Shown: positions 36,476 to 43,957 of the stretch, piece after piece | Layout of the letters: each line of letters begins with the position of its first letter | Numbering within the stretch: the stretch's first letter is position 1 | Source of the DNA: Streptomyces sp. NBC_01351 | Lineage (GTDB): Bacteria; Actinomycetota; Actinomycetes; Streptomycetales; Streptomycetaceae | Length of the DNA stretch: 64,000 nucleotides | NCBI RefSeq assembly: GCF_036237315.1 | Contig: NZ_CP108357.1 | Location: forward strand, 168,722 to 232,721 | Direction of reading: 5' to 3' | Notes under the pieces: generated by a model | What the model was told of the DNA's origin: nothing | Database searches by the model: none | Seen by the model: the letters and a program-made list of their open reading frames with translations, nothing else | Made by a program: the position numbers and the translations under genes

Positions 36476-36642
36476 GGGACGCGGAGCAGAGACGCCGGCC
36501 TGCACCGTAATCGGGCAGCCGAAGCCGAAGGTGGTCCGACAGCAGCCCCTCACGGCCGCCAACGGCACGCTGGCCCAAGAGCAGGCGCCGAAGGGGCCCA
36601 GACAGCGGCCCTCGAAGAAGAGGTTGGCCTCCGGACCGGATC

Positions 36643-36825
36643 TCAGGTTCGGGGGCCGGCCCCCAGCGCCCGACGGGCCGCCATGCCGCCCGCGGTACGC
36701 GGCAGGAGCGGCTCAGTGTCCTCAGCGGCCCGCTCCGCAGCGGTACGGCCCCGCACCGTACGCGGCTCCTGGTCCTCGACAACGGGATCCGGTCCGTGCC
36801 CGAGCGGGCGGCGCATGGTGCTCAT
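36643..36825 (-). CDS. Small protein with RRPLG/RRALG motifs
   Basis: This is 60 residues from the ATG at 36825, of the form MSTMRRPLGHGPDP, a charged middle (VRGRTAAERAAEDTEPLLPR) and MAARRALGAGPRT at the end. The RR-x-LG-x-GP motif thus occurs at both ends, a pattern I associate with small plasmid proteins of Streptomyces, from memory only. No ribosome binding site is clear. The 167 bases between the caspase-like gene and this one hold nothing visible. Confidence 0.45.
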   Translation of the reverse strand: MSTMRRPLGHGPDPVVEDQEPRTVRGRTAAERAAEDTEPLLPRTAGGMAARRALGAGPRT

Positions 36826-36871
36826 CGCTGCAGTTTCGCAGGGGGTCTGATGACCCGTCCGAGCAGGGCAG

Positions 36872-37290
36872 CTACATCGGACTCGGGTCAGGGGTCGCGT
36901 AGGTGATGCCGACGTCTCCGGCGGAGGTCGCGGCGAGCGCCACGACCTTCCAGATCGCGGCGGGAACGCCAGCCCTGGGACCGTTGCACGCCTCGTTAAG
37001 CAGATCAACAGTCAACCCCACGGGCTTTCCGTCCGACCCCTTGGCCGAGAACTTGACCTGTTCCACTGTCCACGGTTCCTCGTGGACAGCAACGAACTCC
37101 ACCGAAGCGTGGTACGCCTCGAAGTCCTTGCCGTTCTGGGTGAGGGTGAGGGTGCCCTGCTGAAGGTGGATGCCGACGTCAACCTCTCGTCCTGCACGAT
37201 GACGGGTTCGCCGTTGGCGCTCAGGTCCACGGTGCTGACTGCCCATCGAGAGAGGGCGTCCAGCAACCGATCCTCATGCCCACTCGGCAA
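36872..37290 (-). pseudogene. Frameshifted conserved hypothetical gene
   Basis: From the ATG at 37290: MPSGHEDRLLDALSRWAVST, VDLSANGEPVIVQDE. At about 37190 the protein-like sequence moves to another frame as VDVGIHLQQGTLTLTQNGKD, FEAYHASVEFVAVHEEPWTV and on to a stop at 36872. The whole would be about 138 residues. It starts 17 bases inside the previous gene, so they were coupled. One indel, real or a sequence error, explains the break. Confidence 0.55.
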
Positions 37291-37576
37291 GAAGCCAGCT
37301 CTCGGCCTGGCTCACCGACTCGCACAACATCACGCGTCGATACTCACCGCGCCTCGGCGTTCCACCGTATTCGTTTGCCGCGCTCCGGGCCAGGAGTCCC
37401 CAAGTCGACTCGCCCTTCGGCGTGTATCGCGACATCTGGGTGTATTTCACTGCGCCTAGACGCGCGCCCGATTCACGGTCGAAGACGTTCGCCTCCCCGT
37501 TGCCTCGCTCGGTGGCAGGCCAGTCGAAGCGCAATCGGGCCGTCGTCAGGATCCGGTCCTTTGGGTTCAGCAACAT
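37274..37576 (-). CDS. Conserved hypothetical protein
   Basis: This is 100 residues from the ATG at 37576. It is beta-rich (ILTTARLRFDWPATERGNGE, ANVFDRESGARLGAVKYTQM), with a helical end (VMLCESVSQAESWLLAEWA). No signal peptide, membrane helix or known domain is recognised. It overlaps the following frameshifted gene and forms a two-gene unit with it. Confidence 0.55.
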   Translation of the reverse strand: MLLNPKDRILTTARLRFDWPATERGNGEANVFDRESGARLGAVKYTQMSRYTPKGESTWGLLARSAANEYGGTPRRGEYRRVMLCESVSQAESWLLAEWA

Positions 37577-37696
37577 GGAGGAAGCTTAGTCCGCCGCTTC
37601 CCATCACCGGCGGGGAATGGGCGCGTGATGCTCACCGCCAACGTTACGCAGGCCGGCTGACGGCTTCCAGCAGCCGCCGGTGCAGGCCGGAGAGCT

Positions 37697-38056
37697 TCAC
37701 GCCGCCGCGGACCCGGCCGAGGTCAGTTCGGGGAAGGCGTTCTCCCAGACCGTCCGTACGTGCCGGCTGACCAACGTGCGCAGGACGGGCCACTGAGCGA
37801 GGAGGAGGTCGCGGTTGAGCAGCCGCACCAGGTCCTCGTGCTGTCCCTCGGCCAGGACCGTGCGGTACATACCCATGCGCAGGCGCGGCCGGTCGAGGTC
37901 GTAGGCGCGCAGCCCGGACCAGGCGACGTGGAGCGGCAGCTCGACCGTGCCGTGCCCGGGCCCCGCGAGGTCGCCGAGGGAGGCGGGGAGCCTGCCCGCG
38001 TACCGGGCACTCAGCACCTCGGCCGCCGAGGAGCCGGGATCGGTGGGGGAGAGCAT
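37697..38056 (-). CDS. Conserved hypothetical protein
   Basis: This is 119 residues from the ATG at 38056 (an ATG at 38062 is equally possible). The core LPLHVAWSGLRAYDLDRPRL, RMGMYRTVLAEGQHEDLVRL and LLAQWPVLRTLVSRHVRTVW is a helical pattern I recognise as recurring in uncharacterised Streptomyces proteins. No catalytic motif is visible and no function can be assigned. It diverges from the next gene. Confidence 0.6.
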   Translation of the reverse strand: MLSPTDPGSSAAEVLSARYAGRLPASLGDLAGPGHGTVELPLHVAWSGLRAYDLDRPRLRMGMYRTVLAEGQHEDLVRLLNRDLLLAQWPVLRTLVSRHVRTVWENAFPELTSAGSAAA

Positions 38057-38286
38057 GACCATGAATCCGAATATTCCGTGTCCCGCCCATCCCTGACACC
38101 GCAGACGCGCCACACCGCACCGGTGGCTACACGGGGTGTCGTGCCGGTTGCGGAGGCGGGCTACGCCGTTAGATGCCGTCGGCGTACGCGGGCGGGTCGG
38201 CGGGGGCCCGGACCGGGCCGTTCGGGCGTCCTGGCTGCCGGGCCGCTGGCTGGGGTGGCGGAAAGGGCCTTCCTGCAAGCACGGAG

Positions 38287-38697
38287 GTGCGGGTTTGGGC
38301 GGCGGGGCGGTCAGCGGCAAGCTCAAGCGGCCGCAAGGAGCTCGCAGCCCGTCTCGCGGGGGAGATCCGCAAGCGCTGGCAGCCCCAGATCCGCGCCAAG
38401 GCCAAGCAGGCGGCCGCCACCAGTGGCGGACTCGTCATCGAAACCCGCGCCCGGTTCGGGTACACCGCCGCCGCCGGCACCACCGACGACGGGCGAATGC
38501 GCCACCTGACCCAGGGCCTGCCCCCGGCCTACGCGGCGCGCCTCTTCGAAGCCCAGGAGCAGGGCGCCACCGAGCAGCAGCTCCTGGACATCGTCGCCGA
38601 GGGATTCCAGGAGATCTACTTCAAGGACCGCGGCCGCCGCGCCACCGGCCTCCTGGTCGAGTTCACGGACGTCGACCACATCGACGTCCAGCTCTAG
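38287..38697 (+). CDS. Hypothetical protein
   Basis: This is about 136 residues if the GTG at 38287 is the start; the frame is open back to 38173, and the GGAGG is too close to the GTG to decide. The folded part begins RKELAARLAGEIRKRWQPQI and continues GLVIETRARFGYTAAAGTTD, then ARLFEAQEQGATEQQLLDIV and ends DVDHIDVQL. It is basic at the start and acidic at the end, with no known domain. It is convergent with the repeat protein gene to its right. Confidence 0.55.
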   Translation: MRVWAAGRSAASSSGRKELAARLAGEIRKRWQPQIRAKAKQAAATSGGLVIETRARFGYTAAAGTTDDGRMRHLTQGLPPAYAARLFEAQEQGATEQQLLDIVAEGFQEIYFKDRGRRATGLLVEFTDVDHIDVQL

Positions 38698-38707
38698 CTG
38701 TGGTGTC

Positions 38708-39820
38708 TCAGGAGATTGGTGCCACGGGGCCGCGATCGGCGAAGTTGTGGCCCTCTTCAGGAAGGACGATGAAGACCCCGGATCCAGGAGCGTCCTCCAC
38801 CGATGCTCTACGGATGCGAGCTGTCCACTCAGGGGTGGGCCACCGTGTGTCGCCGTCCCAACGGATCCCTGCGAGGTTGGCCTTAGAAGGATCCACCGCG
38901 GTTAGGTCTGCGCCAACGAAGTTGCTTGCCGCATCGGTCAGGTTGTCATGAGCTTCGGTGAGGTAGCGGCCGAGGGTGGGGTCTAGGGCGAGCGCCAGGA
39001 TGAGGTAGCGGTCGCGGCCAGGGTTGAGGATGCGGGAGAGACGACCGTGGGGGGAGCGGGCGCTTTCGATTTTGCGGGCAAGGTCGCGAATGAAGTCGAG
39101 GGCCCGGTCGCGGTCGAGGCCTCGGGCGATCTCAAGGCCGCGTCCGATCTCTAGGACGATGTTGCTGGCGCGTTCGCGGTTGAGGGCGAGAGCACCTTCG
39201 CGGTTGAGGGCACGGCTGCGGTATAGAGCGCGGTCGAGGGCGCCAGCGAGGTCGTGGGCGCGGTCGAAGGCGCGGACGAGGTCACGGGCGAGGGCGGGGA
39301 CATGTTCGAGGTCGCGGGCGGCCTCGAGGTCATGGGCATGCTCGCGGGCGCGGGCGAGTTCGAGATTGAGGTTGGGGACGAGTCCAACGGGGGGGATGTG
39401 GTCGCGGGCCAAGTCGGGGTCGCGGGCGTGGTGTAGGGCGCGGTCGAGGGCGAGGCCGAGGTCCCGGGCGCGGTAGCGGTACAGGGCGTTGGCGGGGGTG
39501 CGGTCGAGGGTTGCGACGGTGGTCTCCAGGAAATCTGAGACTCCCAGAAGTCCGCCGCGATTCCGGAGACGCTCCCGTGGAGGCGCGGACTTCCATTGGG
39601 CCGTCGCGTTGACCAGTCTCTGTACCGGCAAGTCGTCCTGGGCCGGGTCGACCTGGGGAGTCTCACGAGGGCGAGGAAAGTCCTGAGCCGGAGGAGACGT
39701 AGTAGGGCTGTCCGGCGCATGCAGTCGTCCGGAGGTCTTCAAGGGCGGCCGGAAGCCAGGAGAACGACGGGAAATCACGGCCAGGACGCGGCCCACGAAG
39801 GACTCGGCAGCAATTGTCAC
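38708..39820 (-). CDS. Repeat-rich protein with pentapeptide-like end
   Basis: This is 370 residues from a GTG at 39820 (GGAGGAGG upstream) that overlaps the previous stop. Residues about 110-280 repeat short helical units rich in Ala, Arg, Asp and Leu (ARDLGLALDRALHHARDPDL, RAFDRAHDLAGALDRALYRS). The C-terminal 80 residues contain ASNFVGADLTAVDPSKANLA and GIRWDGDTRWP, the form of a pentapeptide-repeat end cap. It has no signal peptide. Coupled to a membrane protein, it may dock at the membrane as a scaffold. No family name can be given with confidence. Confidence 0.6.
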   Translation of the reverse strand: MTIAAESFVGRVLAVISRRSPGFRPPLKTSGRLHAPDSPTTSPPAQDFPRPRETPQVDPAQDDLPVQRLVNATAQWKSAPPRERLRNRGGLLGVSDFLETTVATLDRTPANALYRYRARDLGLALDRALHHARDPDLARDHIPPVGLVPNLNLELARAREHAHDLEAARDLEHVPALARDLVRAFDRAHDLAGALDRALYRSRALNREGALALNRERASNIVLEIGRGLEIARGLDRDRALDFIRDLARKIESARSPHGRLSRILNPGRDRYLILALALDPTLGRYLTEAHDNLTDAASNFVGADLTAVDPSKANLAGIRWDGDTRWPTPEWTARIRRASVEDAPGSGVFIVLPEEGHNFADRGPVAPIS

Positions 39821-40380
39821 GCCGCACCTCCTCCGCCCGCCGGATCCTGCTGTGCGGCAACGCCTGTGCCCGGTTGTGGACTCCCTGCCGGAGGACTACC
39901 GGTTTGGGGTCCTGGCACAGCACCATTCGACTGCCCAGGGTCAGGCTGCCCGCTTTGCTGGAGAGCCTGCGCTTGTTGCTGTGCCACGTCCACTACGCCG
40001 CCTAGAGCAGCCCGACCCGCGTTCTTCACCATCAGCGGCACCAGTGTGGTGACCTGCTGGACAGCAGATAGCGCGCCCAGCCCGATGAGAAAGGCAACCA
40101 GTGGATTGGTGCTCTGCGGATAGGTGGCTGCCACAACTCCGGTCAGGGCTCCGCTCACGAGCAGCCGCAGTACCCCGGCAACCCAATACGCCTTCCAGCC
40201 GGGTGCGGGCAGGTGCTCCTCCTGGGGCCGCACGTTAGCTCTGCGCTGGGGTGGATCGATGGTGTCTGATTGGACGTTCCAGGGCATCTGACGGTGCCAC
40301 TTGATGGCCTTGATGACGTCGATGGCCTCCAGGGAGGCGCCTCCGACCGCTCCCACCACCGCCGCCGTGAACCAATCCAT
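39817..40380 (-). CDS. Membrane protein partner of the repeat protein
   Basis: This is 187 residues from the ATG at 40380. It opens with a hydrophobic helix (FTAAVVGAVGGASLEAIDVI), has a polar loop, then two further helices (VAGVLRLLVSGALTGVVAAT and NPLVAFLIGLGALSAVQQVT). The tail is low-complexity Gln/Pro/Gly and probably cytosolic. Its stop overlaps the GTG of the repeat-rich protein, so the two are made together. Function is unknown. Confidence 0.6.
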   Translation of the reverse strand: MDWFTAAVVGAVGGASLEAIDVIKAIKWHRQMPWNVQSDTIDPPQRRANVRPQEEHLPAPGWKAYWVAGVLRLLVSGALTGVVAATYPQSTNPLVAFLIGLGALSAVQQVTTLVPLMVKNAGRAALGGVVDVAQQQAQALQQSGQPDPGQSNGAVPGPQTGSPPAGSPQPGTGVAAQQDPAGGGGAA

Positions 40381-40623
40381 GGTGCGAGGCTAGAGGGAAT
40401 CATGCGGCAGCGAAGTAGTCCTGCGTAAACAACGTGCTGAGAGACCACATCCAGCAACGGGGAGCACCCTGGCATCGTCAGGTCGCCCAGCCGGCCCCGG
40501 ACCGCCGACGCGGTTCGGGGCCGGCGGTGGTCAGTCGCGGTCGGCCATGATGATGCGGAGGACGTCGTCGGCGAGCTGCTGCGGGTGGTGTACTCCTCCT
40601 CGCCGTTGGCGAGGAGCGTGACG

Positions 40624-40719
40624 TCATTCCTCGCGCTCGGTGAAAATCTGGAACAGGAGCTTGGCGCCCTTCTTGTCCAGGTTGAGATACCCGAACTTGT
40701 CCAGGCTACTGGCGACAAC
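40624..40719 (-). pseudogene. IS21 helper (IstB) fragment
   Basis: A minus-strand fragment reads SSLDKFGYLNLDKKGAKLLF and QIFTERE, then a stop. This matches the Walker B-region segment of IstB-type ATPases (LDEFGYLPLDKKGAKLLFQI in typical members). Neither end of the gene nor an IstA is present. The rest of 40381-40853 holds no intact gene. Confidence 0.65.
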
Positions 40720-40853
40720 TCACCCGTTACGCTCGACGCAGCCATGGCCTACGCCGAATCAGGCTCCGTAGCGACGGCGGCAACGGGTAGGACCGAACCG
40801 AGGCGCTGGTGGCAACGGTGGCGCTAGCGTGTCACCAGGACATGGAGGACCTT

Positions 40854-41150
40854 ATGAGCGCACAGCCCGAGGAAGCCCCCACCCCGCCGGCCCCGGCCGC
40901 CGCCGCCCAGCTGCTCGCCCAGCTGCGAGCCGACCGCCGCGCCGACACCTGGGTGCCAGCCTTCGAGCGGGACTGGGCCAAGGCCCTGGAGGACTCCCGC
41001 CACACCTACAGCCTCACCCCGCTGCACGACGTCGTACGCGCCTGGCAGCTGCGCGTCGCCGCGGCCCCGGCCGTCGACCTGTACATGGACTCCGGCCGTG
41101 ACGAGACCGGCTTCGTGGACCTGGACGACATCCTCGGCGCCCGCCGGTGA
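40854..41150 (+). CDS. DUF6247-type antitoxin-like protein
   Basis: This is 98 residues from the ATG at 40854, which has GGAGG (itself within an upstream ATG context). A Pro/Ala-rich start leads to ADTWVPAFERDWAKALEDSR, PLHDVVRAWQLRVAAAPAV and DLDDILG, the helical pattern of DUF6247 proteins of Streptomyces. Its stop overlaps the GTG of a RelE-like gene. By position it is the antitoxin of the pair. Confidence 0.7.
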   Translation: MSAQPEEAPTPPAPAAAAQLLAQLRADRRADTWVPAFERDWAKALEDSRHTYSLTPLHDVVRAWQLRVAAAPAVDLYMDSGRDETGFVDLDDILGARR

Positions 41151-41407
41151 CCAGTGAGCCGTGGGCGGTGCGCCTTTCCCCGCAGGCCGCGAAGGTACTC
41201 ACCGAGCTACCCGAGCACGCGAAGGAGACGGTCCGCGACGTCCTGGACATCGCGGTGCGCTCCCCCTGGGGCTGGCCCCAGTGGAACATCGGCGACCCTG
41301 AAGGCGAAGACGTCCGCTCCGCGTCCGTCGGGCAGCTCTCCGTCGTCTATGTGGTCAACCGGCTCACCCGGCACCTGTCCATCCTGGACATCGTCTGGCT
41401 CGGGTAG
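41147..41407 (+). CDS. RelE/ParE-like toxin
   Basis: This is 86 residues starting GTG within the previous stop. AVRLSPQAAKVLTELPEHAK, ETVRDVLDIAVRSPWGW and SVGQLSVVYVVNRLTRHLSI follow the helix-hairpin plus beta-sheet plan of RelE-type toxins, ending in a final strand VDIVWLG-like. RelE toxins cut mRNA on the ribosome; ParE members act on gyrase. Catalytic residues are not clear enough to choose. A terminator follows directly. Confidence 0.75.
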   Translation: MTSEPWAVRLSPQAAKVLTELPEHAKETVRDVLDIAVRSPWGWPQWNIGDPEGEDVRSASVGQLSVVYVVNRLTRHLSILDIVWLG

Positions 41408-41424
41408 CCACCTTGTGACAACGC

Positions 41425-41457
41425 CCCGACCCCGGCATTGCAGTTGCCGGCGTCGGG
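41425..41457. terminator. Terminator of the toxin-antitoxin operon
   Basis: CCCGAC and GTCGGG enclose CCGGCA and TGCCGG. It lies 18 bases after the toxin stop and can also serve the leftward gene ending at 41504. Confidence 0.7.
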
Positions 41458-41503
41458 TTCCGCATCGTAGCCACCGGTAGCCATCCGCCGGACAGCCCGC
41501 ACG

Positions 41504-41845
41504 TCAGCTGAGTTCGGCGGCCATGGAGTCGAAGGTCTCCCGCATCATCCGGTCGATGGCTCCGGGCCGTCCGACCAGGGAATCGAAGAGATCGGCGAGC
41601 AGCCACAACACGAAGCCGTGCACCAGAACCTCCTCCGGCGGAATCTGTCCGAACTGGTCGCGCCACGCCACGGTGTCCATGCCCATCGCAGCGGCCACGA
41701 GAACGCCGGTGACCATCGGCACCTGAGCCGGGTCGGCCATCTCGAAGGTGGGAAGCCTGCGGATCACAGCGGGGATCAGATCGCTGAGCGGATCAAGCCG
41801 ATCCTCGCCACCGGATTGTTCGGCGATCAGGTATCCGGTCAGCAC
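41504..41845 (-). CDS. Hypothetical helical protein
   Basis: This is 113 residues from a GTG at 41845 that overlaps the stop of a broken upstream gene. Segments such as LSDLIPAVIRRLPTFEMADP, PMVTGVLVAAAMGMDTVAWR and LVHGFVLWLLADLFDSLVGR are amphipathic to moderately hydrophobic helices. No domain is recognised. It forms an operon with the frameshifted gene before it. Confidence 0.5.
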   Translation of the reverse strand: MLTGYLIAEQSGGEDRLDPLSDLIPAVIRRLPTFEMADPAQVPMVTGVLVAAAMGMDTVAWRDQFGQIPPEEVLVHGFVLWLLADLFDSLVGRPGAIDRMMRETFDSMAAELS

Positions 41846-42020
41846 GCCACCAGGAATACCGTGCCCCGGGACACCTCCTCACGCCCGTACGCCTCCACCG
41901 CGGCCGTAACCCGCTGCTGCGCGCCTGGCGCTCTTTGGCGGAAGTCCGTTTCTCCAGGACCCGGTATGAGTCCCACGCCGCACGGATCGCCTCATCCACG
42001 ACTACTCCGTCACTGGTCAT
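41839..42020 (-). pseudogene. Small gene broken by a GC-repeat slip
   Basis: From the ATG at 42020: MTSDGVVVDEAIRAAWDSYR, VLEKRTSAKERQA. The sequence GCGCGC then shifts the frame; the protein-like continuation is QQRVTAAVEAYGREEVSRGT, VFLVAC and a stop that overlaps the next GTG. A two-base gain in the GCGCGC run explains the break. The original product would be about 59 residues, the size of a small antitoxin, but that is a guess. Confidence 0.5.
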
Positions 42021-42161
42021 GGAGCGACCGTAGGCGAGACAACGCGCCAGCCGGGATCCCCTTGAGGAAACCGCCAGCCTCGCAGCTGCCGTGCCATTGG
42101 CCTACGTCGGTCCTCCGGCCGCCGCACCGAGCCGGGGCAAACCACATTCCTGGCACGTAGC

Positions 42162-42473
42162 TCACGACGAGCCGCAGGGGCGTTCGGCGCCGAGCTGGAC
42201 CTCGCGCCGGCATTCACGGCAGTCCGGCAGGCCGCTCACGATGTGGCCCTCCTCTTTGGCCCAGCTGAAGCTGCACAGCGCCCGGAGGAGGCCGCCTCGG
42301 GTATCGGTGTCACTGGTGGCGTGCGAGCCGTAGCCCGGAACGTTCCGCGTGTCCGGCGTCTCGCCGTCGTAGGGAGAGCCTCCGGCCAGTCGTAGAGCCT
42401 CGATGAGCCCACGGTGCGCGCCGTGGTCCGTCAGGGCGTCCGCGACGTTCGTACCGCTCCGCCTGCACCGCAC
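42162..42473 (-). CDS. Hypothetical protein with terminal Cys pair
   Basis: This is 103 residues from a GTG at 42473, the only in-frame start near the coding-like part. It contains GLIEALRLAGGSPYDGETPD, GLLRALCSFSWAKEEGHIVS and a zinc-type CRECRREVQ near the end. There is no known family. It diverges from the next gene across 33 bases, where a shared control site would have to lie. Confidence 0.45.
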   Translation of the reverse strand: MRCRRSGTNVADALTDHGAHRGLIEALRLAGGSPYDGETPDTRNVPGYGSHATSDTDTRGGLLRALCSFSWAKEEGHIVSGLPDCRECRREVQLGAERPCGSS

Positions 42474-42506
42474 GCCGAGCCGCCAGCGGACCCGGTCGTC
42501 GCCGCG

Positions 42507-42719
42507 ATGCGTGCTGGGGACGAGGACCTCGTCCCCAGCACGTACGCGATCGGGGAGCTGATGCTCGAAGTCGCCCCGGCCTACCTCTCCGAAACAGAGG
42601 CAACGGACGTCCTCGCGCTGCTGTGCGATCAGATCGGCGAGAATCTCGAGCACGGTCTGGCCGCCCGCCGCTACGCGATGTCCGGCGCCCGCCGTGGCCT
42701 GCACGGCACCGTCCTGTGA
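42507..42719 (+). CDS. Small hypothetical protein
   Basis: This is 70 residues from the ATG at 42507 (MRAGDEDLVPSTYAIGELML). The rest (SETEATDVLALLCDQIGENL, EHGLAARRYAMSGARRGLHG) is helical and coding-like. A 31-bp palindrome covers codons 2-12, so mRNA structure will strongly affect translation. Function is unknown. Confidence 0.5.
   Translation: MRAGDEDLVPSTYAIGELMLEVAPAYLSETEATDVLALLCDQIGENLEHGLAARRYAMSGARRGLHGTVL
42511..42541. repeat. 31-bp palindrome inside a small gene
   Basis: GTGCTGGGGACGAGG and CCTCGTCCCCAGCAC are perfect 15-bp arms around one A. It lies directly after a start codon and next to a divergent start, so it may be an operator, a translation block or a recombination site. 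Confidence 0.65.
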
Positions 42720-42743
42720 CCGGGGCTGCCCGACTGCTGCTCG

Positions 42744-43217
42744 GTGGGTTGCGGGTGGCTGGTGGCCGTCGTCGCGGTGGTGCTGCTCGTGGTCCAGGTG
42801 GTCGTCGGTGGCAGCAGGTTGGTTCGTGGGTGCAGCGCAGCATTTGCATGGGCCAGGCGGCACACGGGTGCTGCTCGAATAGCAGGCCCGCCCCGGCCGT
42901 GCAGCAGCCACGGCGCTGCGGCTTGCTGCTCGGGCCCGTGCTGCTTCCAGCCGGCGCCTGCTGCTCCGCGACTGCCAGCAGGGCCGTGGGCCAGTCCCAG
43001 CCGCTGCATGGCATTGCAGCTCTGTGATGTTCCGCGCGAGATCTATGCACAGCTGCTGCGTGGATCGGCCACGGCCCGAACGGCCACGGGTTGTTCTGTA
43101 GGAGCAGAACAACCCGGTTCACCTGGTGCTACCGCCCGCCTCTCGCAGTCCGGCGCGGACTGCGGGGTGGGACGAATTGCGGCGGCCAGCGGGAGGCGAG
43201 GTGCAGTCGTCTCCTGA
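42744..43217 (+). CDS. Possible small membrane protein
   Basis: From a GTG at 42744 the frame reads GCGWLVAVVAVVLLVVQVVV, a good membrane helix, then a Cys- and Ala-rich sequence of low quality to 43217. It would follow the previous gene by 24 bases. The second half overlaps CTGC/GCAG-rich DNA that reads open in several frames, so the true end and even the gene are uncertain. Confidence 0.3.
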   Translation: MGCGWLVAVVAVVLLVVQVVVGGSRLVRGCSAAFAWARRHTGAARIAGPPRPCSSHGAAACCSGPCCFQPAPAAPRLPAGPWASPSRCMALQLCDVPREIYAQLLRGSATARTATGCSVGAEQPGSPGATARLSQSGADCGVGRIAAASGRRGAVVS

Positions 43218-43449
43218 GTTTCTGGTGAATTGGCGGCTGGGGGGAGGGGCCGGGGCATCTCAATGGCCGTTGACAGGTGCAGCATTCGCACGACTCAGGC
43301 GGTGCTCGTGCCTAGCACGCAGTTGTCTCACTCCTCGCACTCGGCCAGGCCTCGCCTGAGTCTCTCGATCTACCCCGCGTGGCTTCAGTCCCTCTCTGCC
43401 GTTCACCATCAAAACCGCAGGTCAGGGCATTCCTGCTAGCTGGGGCAAG

Positions 43450-43924
43450 GGGACTGAAGGGACTGAAGGGACTGAATTTCCCAGTTCCCTTCATCATGTG
43501 TGCGTGCGTATGCACCCGCACGTAGACATGGAGAGATTCTCTGGACTGCTCATAACTGGGGTTCTTGAGTCCCTTCAGTCCCTCCAGGACGTGGGCATGG
43601 CCTCTGAGCAGGTGTTTCGTCGAGGGACTGGACAGGGACTGATTCATGTTGCGTCCCTTGGGCACAACGCCCGTGCCGGGGCGCTGGTCTGGCGGCGACG
43701 CGACACGCCCGGGAGCGAAACCCTGCCGATCAAGAGTCTGAACCCCGGGTGCCTTGGGCGACACGCGCGGACAAGGGACTGAAGGGACTGGGGAACTGAT
43801 ACAACGGCAGCGCTGCCGCCCAACGCTACGGTAGGCTCTGGATCTCATTTGAAAACTCGGTCCCTTCAGTCCCTACCTGAAGCATCCTAGCCCTCTGACC
43901 AGGGCTTTTGTCTCAGGGACTCAA
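43450..43924. repeat. Iteron cluster, candidate origin of replication
   Basis: The 9-base unit GGGACTGAA is repeated three times in tandem at 43450-43476. Further direct copies or variants lie at 43624, 43635, 43775, 43784 and 43916. Inverted copies (TTCAGTCCC) lie at 43574 and 43865, with a variant at 43565. An AT-richer stretch (about 43840-43880) lies among them. The prim-pol gene begins 34 bases after the last copy. No solid gene occupies 43218-43957. Iterons next to replication genes mark origins bound by an initiator. Confidence 0.7.
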
Positions 43925-43957
43925 TCAACTGATGGGTCCCTCGACAAGGACGATCGT

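Noticed and set aside
43450..43476. CRISPR-like short tandem repeat
   Set aside because: Units are 9 bases with no spacers between them, which fits iterons and not a CRISPR array.
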